A stretch of DNA of 5,407 nt from an uncultured Spartobacteria bacterium (lineage in GTDB: Bacteria; Verrucomicrobiota; Verrucomicrobiae; Chthoniobacterales; UBA6821), in NCBI GenBank assembly GCA_903919105.1, contig CAIXGT010000236.1, positions 1 to 5,407 on the forward strand, written 5' to 3'. Positions within the stretch are counted from its first letter, which is position 1; each line of letters opens with the position of its first letter. Both the position numbers and the translations under genes were made by a program. A model generated the notes under the pieces. That model saw only the letters and a program-made list of their open reading frames with translations. It did not search any database and had not been told where the DNA came from. Shown here one piece after another: positions 1 to 5,407 of the stretch.

Positions 1-2
1 GG

Positions 3-2300
3 AATATTCCCTACACGCCCCGCGTGAAAAAGGTGCTGGCCCTCGCTGGCAAAGAGGCCAAGGCCTTGCAGCATTCGTATGTGGGAACCGAACATATCCT
101 GCTCGGTCTGCTCCGTGAGGGTGAGGGGGTTGCAGCCCAGGTTTTGAAGAATCTGGAAGTCGATCTCGACCGCACCCGCAACGAAGTGCTCAAGGAGCTC
201 GATCCCAATTTCAACCCCGAGGAGGGTCAGGAACACGAGGGTTCTGGCGACGAAGAGGAAATGGCTTCCGCCTCCGGAAGTTCTTCACGGAAAGAAGGAA
301 AGACCCCGGCCCTGAAAGCCTTTGGACGCGATTTGACCGAGATGGCTTCCAAGGGAGAGCTGGATCCGGTGATAGGGCGCTCCGAAGAGATCGAGCGCGT
401 GATTCAGATTCTCTGCCGTAGGAGCAAGAACAACCCCGTTTTGATCGGCGAAGCCGGTGTCGGCAAGACGGCTATCGCCGAGGGGCTAGCTCAGGAGATA
501 GTCGCCGGCAACGTGCCGGAACTTCTGGTCGGCAAGCGTGTCATCACGCTTGATCTCGCACTCATGGTTGCCGGCACGAAATACCGTGGGCAGTTCGAAG
601 AACGGATCAAGGCCGTGATGGACGAAATCCGCAAGAACAAGAATGTCATCCTCTTCATCGACGAGATGCACACCATTGTCGGGGCTGGCTCCGCCGAAGG
701 CGCCATGGATGCCTCCAACATCATCAAGCCGGCGCTCAGTCGCGGCGAACTCCAGTGCATCGGGGCCACCACGCTGAACGAGTACCGCAAGTACATTGAG
801 AAGGACTCGGCACTTGAGCGTCGTTTCCAATCCGTGAAGGTCGAAGCTCCTTCTGTCACCGACACCGTCCTGATTCTCAAGGGCCTTCGTCCCAAGTACG
901 AGGCGCACCACAAGGCCGTCATCACCGACGCCGCGCTGGAGGCTGCCGCCAAACTCTCCGACCGCTACCTTACCGGGCGCTTCCTGCCCGACAAGGCTAT
1001 CGATCTCATGGATGAGGCCGGTTCACGCGCGCGTATCGGTGCGATGACCCGTCCTCCCTCCACCAAGGATCTCGAGGCTGACATCGATCGGATCCGGGGT
1101 GAAAAAGAGGCCTCCATCAAGGCCCAAGATTTCGAGAAAGCGGCTTCCCTTCGCGATACCGAGAAAAAAGCCAAGGATGATCTGGAAACGGCACTTGCTG
1201 TCTGGCGGAAAGAGCGCGATGAGCGCGAGGTCGTCGTCGGTGAAGAGGAGATCATGCATGTCCTCTCCAAGTGGACCGGTGTGCCGCTCAACCGTATGGA
1301 GCAGAAAGAGACCGCAAAGCTCCTAGCCATGGAGGAGGAGCTCAAGAAGCGCGTTATCGGTCAGGACGAGGCTGTCACCGCGATCAGCAAGGCACTCCGC
1401 CGCTCCCGTGCTGATCTCAAGGATCCCCGCCGCCCTATCGGCTCCTTCATCTTCCTCGGTCCCACCGGGGTCGGCAAAACTTTTCTGGCCCGCTCGCTGG
1501 CGGAATTCATGTTCGGCGACTCCGACGCGCTCATCCAGATCGACATGTCCGAGTACCTGGAGAAATTCACCTCCTCGCGGCTCATCGGATCCCCTCCGGG
1601 CTATGTCGGTCACGAGGAGGGAGGACAGCTCTCCGAGGCCGTCCGTCGCCGTCCCTATTCTGTCGTTCTTTTCGATGAGGTGGAAAAAGCCCACCCCGAC
1701 GTCATGCACCTGCTGCTCCAGATCCTTGAAGAGGGGACCATCACCGACAGCCTGGGCCGCAAGATAGACTTCCGGAATACCATCATCATTCTGACCTCGA
1801 ATGTCGGCGCCGAGTTGATCAAGAAACAGACCACGCTTGGCTTCGGTGCCCCGAAGCACGACGAAGGTTACGACACGATGCAGGGCAAGATTCTGGAAGA
1901 GACTAAGAAGGTATTCAAACCCGAGTTCCTGAATCGTCTGGACGACATCATTGTCTTCCACACCCTCACCAAGGAGATGCTGACGAGCATTGTCGATCTC
2001 GAGGTGGTTAAGGTGGTTAACCGGATCAAGGAGAAGGAAATCATTCTCACCCTCGATGCGGCGGCCCATGAACTCCTGATCGAGAAGGGATACGATCCCA
2101 CGTACGGAGCCCGTCCGATGCGGCGTGCCGTGGAGCGCTATCTCGAGGACCCGATGGCCGAAGAGATCCTGCGTGGAACTTTCAAGGCGGGTGACCAGAT
2201 CCAGGTAACCCGTGACGGAGAGAAGCTCGCTTTCAAGGTTTCGGAAGTCGCCGGCGCTATCCCCCCTGCTCCTGCCAAGACCCGGAAGGCCAAGGGCTAG
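3..2300 (+). CDS. clpC: ClpC, AAA+ unfoldase subunit of the Clp protease (5' partial)
   Basis: ClpC is a hexameric cytoplasmic Hsp100 ATPase that unfolds proteins and threads them into ClpP. The frame is open to the window edge, and the residues before GTG 24 (NIPYTPRV) belong to the conserved second Clp-N repeat, so GTG 24 is an internal Val codon and roughly 80 N-terminal residues lie upstream. Numbering residues from codon 24: rest of Clp-N repeat 1-60; acidic Ser-rich linker 65-92; AAA1 with Walker A GEAGVGKT 142-149, pore loop GTKYRGQ 184-190, Walker B VILFIDE 208-214 and Arg pair R266/R267; UVR motif about 355-390 ([11 protein letters not shown]); AAA2 with Walker A GPTGVGKT 479-486, pore loop GYVGHEEGG 526-534, Walker B VVLFDE 547-552, LGF loop 605-607, Arg finger R638 and sensor-2 GARP 695-698. 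The UVR linker and lack of a long ClpB coiled coil favour ClpC over ClpB or ClpA; the LGF loop implies ClpP docking. All ATPase residues are intact. The tail is short and basic. Confidence 0.97.
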   Translation, partial: NIPYTPRVKKVLALAGKEAKALQHSYVGTEHILLGLLREGEGVAAQVLKNLEVDLDRTRNEVLKELDPNFNPEEGQEHEGSGDEEEMASASGSSSRKEGKTPALKAFGRDLTEMASKGELDPVIGRSEEIERVIQILCRRSKNNPVLIGEAGVGKTAIAEGLAQEIVAGNVPELLVGKRVITLDLALMVAGTKYRGQFEERIKAVMDEIRKNKNVILFIDEMHTIVGAGSAEGAMDASNIIKPALSRGELQCIGATTLNEYRKYIEKDSALERRFQSVKVEAPSVTDTVLILKGLRPKYEAHHKAVITDAALEAAAKLSDRYLTGRFLPDKAIDLMDEAGSRARIGAMTRPPSTKDLEADIDRIRGEKEASIKAQDFEKAASLRDTEKKAKDDLETALAVWRKERDEREVVVGEEEIMHVLSKWTGVPLNRMEQKETAKLLAMEEELKKRVIGQDEAVTAISKALRRSRADLKDPRRPIGSFIFLGPTGVGKTFLARSLAEFMFGDSDALIQIDMSEYLEKFTSSRLIGSPPGYVGHEEGGQLSEAVRRRPYSVVLFDEVEKAHPDVMHLLLQILEEGTITDSLGRKIDFRNTIIILTSNVGAELIKKQTTLGFGAPKHDEGYDTMQGKILEETKKVFKPEFLNRLDDIIVFHTLTKEMLTSIVDLEVVKVVNRIKEKEIILTLDAAAHELLIEKGYDPTYGARPMRRAVERYLEDPMAEEILRGTFKAGDQIQVTRDGEKLAFKVSEVAGAIPPAPAKTRKAKG

Positions 2301-2335
2301 GATTTCTGGGCGAGCAACCCGCTAACTTCCGGGCA

Positions 2336-3346
2336 ATGCCCTCCGCTTCATCGCCTGCGGGGAACGCGCCCAAGGAACATCTGAGTCGCCCGATCTCAGA
2401 ATTTATCAGTCCGGGTCCTCCGCCCCTTAGGGTCGATCAGACTGTGGGGCGGGCTCTTGATGCGATCCGCGCCACCGGATTAGCAGAGCGGATTTTTTAC
2501 TTCTATGTCGTCGATGCCGAGGGATGTCTCTCCGGTGTGGTCCCAGCCCGAAAACTTCTGACCGAACCACTCGACAGTCTGATCTCGGAGGTGATGATGA
2601 CTCGGGTGCTTTCGCTTCCGGAGAATGCAACCCTGATGGAAGCCTGCGAGTGCTTCATTCTTCACAAGTTCCTGGCGATTCCCGTGGTCGACGGGAAAAA
2701 GCGGCTGCGTGGCATCATCGATGTGGGGCTTTTCACCGACGAGGTGATGGAACTCAGCACGGGAACCAATAACGACCAGCTCTTTCAGTCGATCGGCATC
2801 CATGTGCAGGAAGTGCTGCATGCCTCCCCGTGGAAGGCCTTCGGTATTCGCTTTCCATGGTTGGCAGCCACCGTCTCTGGTGGGGTACTCTGCGCGGTTC
2901 TGGCAGGGGCCTTTGCATCGACCCTCCAGCAAAGGGTGGTTCTGGCTGTCTTCATGGCATTGGTGCTGGGACTCGGCGAGGCGGTTGCCGCCCAGTCGCT
3001 GGCCCTGACGGTCCAATCGCTTCCCAATACCCGGGTGCGATGGAAATGGCTCCGGGTGAAACTCCGCCGCGAGGGAGTCACAGCAGTCCTGCTTGGGTTG
3101 CTTGCCGGGGTTGCTGTGGCGTTAATGGTCTCTCTCTGCTGGCACGATAATGTGGCCGCGATCTCGATCGGTGGAAGCGTTGTGCTCTCGGTTCTCGTTT
3201 CAGGCCTGCTGGGAGTGCTCGTGCCCGTTCTGCTTCGTAGTGTCCACTGGGACCCCAAGATTGCGGCGGGCCCGATCACCCTGGCGGCAGCCGACCTCTT
3301 CACGGTCACCTGTTATCTGGTGACGGCCAGAATCCTTTTGGGTTAA
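2336..3346 (+). CDS. mgtE: MgtE-family divalent cation (Mg2+) transporter, CBS-regulated, lacking the N domain
   Basis: Predicted inner-membrane MgtE-type channel or transporter for Mg2+ or related divalent cations. Two CBS domains are visible at about residues 18-75 and 77-137 (second ends LRGIIDVGLF), then a plug-helix-like segment 144-171 and five hydrophobic helices at about 172-195, 200-226, 246-268, 274-301 and 312-335. Family hallmarks are IRFPWL at the start of TM1, AQSLALTVQSL after TM2, and DPKIAAGPITLAAAD at TM5, with Asp320 at the site of the conserved family Asp. At 336 residues it is about 100 shorter than classic MgtE because the Mg2+-sensing N domain is absent. The usual GGNxGxQS motif of TM2 reads GEAVAAQS (214-221), so ion selectivity may differ. 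Start ATG 2336 lies 35 nt after the clpC stop and has no clear Shine-Dalgarno; co-transcription or coupling with clpC is plausible. The TAA stop lies at the left end of the palindromic element. The family call is firm; the ion is inferred. Confidence 0.85.
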   Translation: MPSASSPAGNAPKEHLSRPISEFISPGPPPLRVDQTVGRALDAIRATGLAERIFYFYVVDAEGCLSGVVPARKLLTEPLDSLISEVMMTRVLSLPENATLMEACECFILHKFLAIPVVDGKKRLRGIIDVGLFTDEVMELSTGTNNDQLFQSIGIHVQEVLHASPWKAFGIRFPWLAATVSGGVLCAVLAGAFASTLQQRVVLAVFMALVLGLGEAVAAQSLALTVQSLPNTRVRWKWLRVKLRREGVTAVLLGLLAGVAVALMVSLCWHDNVAAISIGGSVVLSVLVSGLLGVLVPVLLRSVHWDPKIAAGPITLAAADLFTVTCYLVTARILLG

Positions 3347-3511
3347 ACCCGAACTCCGAAGTTGAGCAGAGCGATTTGACAGAATCTACTGACCGCAAAG
3401 AAGTCTTGTCGATCCTCGCCTGTATCAATCGATACGCCCTCGGAATCTTCGTAACTCCTATCGGCCAGCATCTTATGCCAACTCATCACTGTCATCTTCG
3501 GAGTTCGGGTT
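3346..3511. repeat. 166-bp imperfect palindrome with 16-bp terminal inverted repeats (MITE-like or long-hairpin element)
   Basis: The left arm AACCCGAACTCCGAAG (3346-3361) is the exact reverse complement of the right arm CTTCGGAGTTCGGGTT (3496-3511). The symmetry continues inward: 33 of the next 67 opposed positions are complementary by hand count, including 14 of 20 between 3376-3395 and 3462-3481. A hairpin GTATC-AATC-GATAC (3422-3435) sits exactly on the same axis (3428.5). The whole intergenic stretch could therefore fold into one long stem. TTAA occurs at both outer edges (3343-3346 and 3510-3513), as a target duplication might. No ORF of note lies inside. This fits a non-autonomous transposon remnant; a structured RNA or a bidirectional terminator are alternatives. 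I do not recognise the family. Confidence 0.75.
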
Positions 3512-3514
3512 AAT

Positions 3515-3526
3515 CCGCTCTTGCGG
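3515..3526 (+). other. Small hairpin in the leader of the ATPase gene
   Basis: CCGC-TCTT-GCGG forms a perfect 4-bp GC stem with a 4-nt loop just right of the palindromic element. It ends 10 nt before ATG 3537. Only a short T run (TTT) follows, so it is a poor intrinsic terminator. It could modestly affect ribosome access, or it may be chance in GC-rich sequence. Confidence 0.25.
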
Positions 3527-3536
3527 CCGTTTCCCG

Positions 3537-5342
3537 ATGAGGGATAGTTACCCCGTGTCGAACACTACGCTCCAGAAACCTGCCCCTGCAATGAGTCAGG
3601 GCTTGGCAGATCTGCTGCTCTCTGGAGCGGAAAAAGCCGGCTGTGCTGATCTGGATGTTGTGAGGGAGGCCCTTGCTCGGGCAGCTTTTTCGCAGCAGTC
3701 CCAGGTCGCCGCTGTCATTGCCACGGGTACCGTCCCTGAAAACGATTTCATGAAGGAGTTGGCCTCTCTCCTCGGCATGGAGTGGAGGAATGAGGATCAG
3801 GTGACGCCGGCCGAGAATGTTCGATCTACGTTTCCTGCAAGGCTTGCACTCGGTTTCCAGATCCTGCCTGAGCAGCCCCGGGAAAAAAATTCCGATGATA
3901 ATACCCCGGAGGAAAAAACGACATCCTCTTCAGATGAACTGAGTCTCCTGATTTGGGATCCCTTCGACCATGCCGCCTGGCAGGCAGTCACCCATCATCA
4001 CCCGGGTGTTGTCCATCTTGTGATGACGACGCGCCGCCGTCTGACCGAAGCCGTGAAGGCCGCCTATGGCGTCGGTGCCGAGACCTTCGAGGAGTTGCTG
4101 GAGGGACGGGACGAGGAGGCCTTTGTTGAGAAAGAGGAGGTCAATGTCCTAGACGGCGAGGATCCCGAGGCCTCGGTCATGAAGTTCGTGAATCAGATTC
4201 TGCGCGAGGGACTCCAGCAGGGGGCCACCGATATTCACTTCGAGCCGCTCGGCCACGATCTCCGCATCCGCTACCGCATCGACGGTGTCCTGCACGAGGC
4301 CCCCGTTCCGCCGAATATCCGGGTCCTTCAGGATTCCGTGACCTCGCGTCTGAAAATCATGGCTTCACTGGATATCGCCGAGCGGCGATTGCCGCAGGAT
4401 GGGCGTATCGCACTCGAGCACAAGGGGCGTCCTATCGACGTGCGTGTCGCGACGATTCCCTGTGTGCACGGGGAGAATGTCAGCCTCCGTTTGCTAGGTG
4501 CCGAGCAGTTTGATTTCAAGCGCCTCGGTCTGGAGGAGGGCGTCGAGAAGATCATCCGCTCCTTGATCTCGATGCCAAACGGCATTGTCCTGGTGACTGG
4601 TCCCACCGGTTGCGGCAAGAGCACGTCACTGTACACGTTCCTCAGCGCACTCAACGTGAAGGAACGCCGGATCATCACGATCGAGGATCCCGTGGAGCAC
4701 AAGATCGACGGGGTCATCCAGATCGCCGTGAAGCCGGAGATCGACCTGACCTTTGCCAACGCCCTGCGAAGCATTCTCCGAGGTGACCCGAATGTTGTGA
4801 TGATCGGTGAGATGCGCGACCGCGAAACGGTCGAGATCGCTATTCGTGCGGCACAGACCGGTCACTTGGTCTTCAGCACGCTCCATACGAACGATGCTGT
4901 TGGCGGCATCACCCGACTCATCGACATGGGAGTGGAGCCCTTCCTTGTGGGCTCTTCCGTCCGTGCATTTTTGGCCCAACGCCTTGTCCGGAAACTCTGC
5001 CCGAAATGCTCCAAGCCCTCGGAGATATCTGCGGTGGAACTCGAAGGCATCGGTTTTCCGATGGAGCTGGCTGGAGGTCTGCGCCAGCCCGTGGGATGCC
5101 AGTCTTGCAGGCAGAGCGGATATGCTGGTCGACTTGCCATCATGGAGATCTGTCTTGTGACCCATGAATTGCAGGAACTTCTCCAGAAACGGGCCACGGG
5201 CAACGAACTTGCCGATCAGGCTGTCAAAGACGGAATGATTCCCCTGCGAAAGGATGGATGGCGCAAGGCTTCCATGGGACTAACCTCCCTCGAAGAAGTC
5301 TTGCGTGTCACAGCAAGCGATCTGGCCGTGCTCGACGAGTAG
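3537..5342 (+). CDS. GspE/PilB/PulE-family ATPase of a type II secretion or type IV pilus system
   Basis: Hexameric cytoplasmic ATPase that would power assembly of a type II secretion pseudopilus or type IV pilus by driving the inner-membrane platform. In the 601-residue ORF, an N-terminal MshEN-like region spans about 20-110, followed by a charged, low-complexity insert (112-134) and an acidic linker (181-210). The ATPase core contains ATDIHFEP 230-237, the Arg-rich LRIRYRIDG 242-250, RLPQDGR 284-290, Walker A GPTGCGKS 355-362, Asp box TIEDPVE 381-387, Walker B VVMIGEMRD 420-428 (E425) and His box GHLVFSTLHTNDA 442-454. A zinc tetracysteine is present (CPKC 488-491, CQSC 521-524), which distinguishes assembly ATPases from PilT-type retraction ATPases. 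The core is complete and apparently active. RLG-type c-di-GMP motifs are not evident in the N-terminus. No partner gene (PilC/GspF, pilin, secretin) is in the window, so GspE and PilB cannot be separated. ATG 3537 is used as the outer start; GTG 3555 is a credible alternative. Confidence 0.94.
   Translation: MRDSYPVSNTTLQKPAPAMSQGLADLLLSGAEKAGCADLDVVREALARAAFSQQSQVAAVIATGTVPENDFMKELASLLGMEWRNEDQVTPAENVRSTFPARLALGFQILPEQPREKNSDDNTPEEKTTSSSDELSLLIWDPFDHAAWQAVTHHHPGVVHLVMTTRRRLTEAVKAAYGVGAETFEELLEGRDEEAFVEKEEVNVLDGEDPEASVMKFVNQILREGLQQGATDIHFEPLGHDLRIRYRIDGVLHEAPVPPNIRVLQDSVTSRLKIMASLDIAERRLPQDGRIALEHKGRPIDVRVATIPCVHGENVSLRLLGAEQFDFKRLGLEEGVEKIIRSLISMPNGIVLVTGPTGCGKSTSLYTFLSALNVKERRIITIEDPVEHKIDGVIQIAVKPEIDLTFANALRSILRGDPNVVMIGEMRDRETVEIAIRAAQTGHLVFSTLHTNDAVGGITRLIDMGVEPFLVGSSVRAFLAQRLVRKLCPKCSKPSEISAVELEGIGFPMELAGGLRQPVGCQSCRQSGYAGRLAIMEICLVTHELQELLQKRATGNELADQAVKDGMIPLRKDGWRKASMGLTSLEEVLRVTASDLAVLDE
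3539..3544 (+). promoter_or_regulatory. Candidate Shine-Dalgarno supporting an alternative GTG start at 3555
   Basis: GAGGGA ends 10 nt before an in-frame GTG at 3555 (codon 7 of the ATPase ORF). The annotated ATG at 3537 has only GCGGCCGTTTCCCG before it, with no purine-rich ribosome site, and a third in-frame start, ATG 3591, also lacks one. This favours GTG 3555, but the match is partial and the residues concerned are not conserved, so the start remains open. Confidence 0.35.
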
Positions 5343-5383
5343 AGGTTTTCTACAGAAAGCTTCAAAAAACTGCATGTTTTCCC

Positions 5384-5407
5384 GCAGAGGCGCGGAGAAC
5401 GCAGAGA
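5384..5407. repeat. GCAGAG-type purine-rich intergenic repeat, cut by the window edge
   Basis: Three near-identical hexamers follow each other: GCAGAG (5384-5389), GCGGAG (5392-5397) and GCAGAG (5401-5406), spaced 8-9 nt apart. From memory, this wording (reverse complement CTCTGCG...CTCCGCG...CTCTGC) resembles a short motif dispersed between genes in many environmental bacterial genomes, including Verrucomicrobiota. Only one copy is visible and it runs off the window, so its full length and any partner arm are unknown. Confidence 0.5.

Noticed and set aside
2003..2020. Perfect 9-bp tandem duplication GGTGGTTAA in clpC
   Set aside because: It encodes VVK-VVN within a normal AAA2 C-terminal helix and keeps frame; a short chance or slippage repeat with no sign of function.
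1323..2069. 248-codon minus-strand open frame opposite clpC
   Set aside because: It lies wholly antisense to the conserved AAA2 module, has no recognisable domain, and is explained by GC-rich codon use of clpC.
2480..3016. 178-codon minus-strand open frame opposite the transporter gene
   Set aside because: Antisense to a gene with clear CBS and MgtE features; the translated product is His/Gln/Arg-rich shadow-like sequence with no motif.
3376..3404. TTGACA box (3376-3381) as a -35 promoter element for the ATPase gene
   Set aside because: No TATAAT-like -10 is found 16-18 bp downstream (AGAAGT there), and the bases belong to the palindrome stem.
3464..3482. Possible minus-strand sigma-54 site (TTGGCATAAGATGCTGG)
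   Set aside because: The GG and GC elements are about 2 bp too close for a -24/-12 promoter.
4626..5165. 179-codon minus-strand open frame opposite the ATPase gene
   Set aside because: Covers the Walker A to zinc-motif coding region on the other strand; no independent motif or ribosome site.
5343..5383. Intrinsic terminator after the ATPase gene
   Set aside because: The A-rich stretch and the AAGCTT palindrome do not form a GC-rich stem followed by a T tract on the plus strand.

Overview
This is a 5.4-kb chromosomal-looking bacterial window with three co-oriented plus-strand genes and one structured non-coding element. Base composition is moderately GC-rich and codon use looks uniform, with no phage, plasmid or IS transposase gene. 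The gene types (a UVR-containing ClpC, a short CBS-MgtE transporter without the N domain, a GspE/PilB ATPase with a degenerate N-terminus) and the GCAGAG-type dispersed repeat at the right edge suggest a Verrucomicrobiota/PVC-like bacterium. That placement is inference from general familiarity, not from a marker gene.

Layout. (1) Positions 3-2300 hold a 5'-truncated clpC: the second Clp-N repeat, two intact AAA+ modules, a UVR linker and an LGF ClpP-docking loop. (2) After only 35 nt comes a 336-residue MgtE-type divalent-cation (Mg2+) transporter at 2336-3346, with two CBS domains and five membrane helices. (3) Positions 3346-3511 form a 166-bp imperfect palindrome with perfect 16-bp terminal inverted repeats. 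It is flanked by TTAA on both sides and its left end overlaps the transporter stop codon. It looks like a MITE-like insertion or a long-hairpin RNA element. (4) Positions 3537-5342 encode a complete GspE/PilB-family secretion or pilus assembly ATPase. (5) The last 65 nt are non-coding and run into a purine-rich GCAGAG/GCGGAG/GCAGAG motif cut by the window edge.

The genes do not form an obvious pathway. clpC and the transporter are close enough to be co-transcribed. If the palindrome is a later insertion at TTAA, the transporter and the ATPase gene were once only about 23-41 nt apart, so the element may have split or come to punctuate a former operon. The palindrome is the most interesting feature here.
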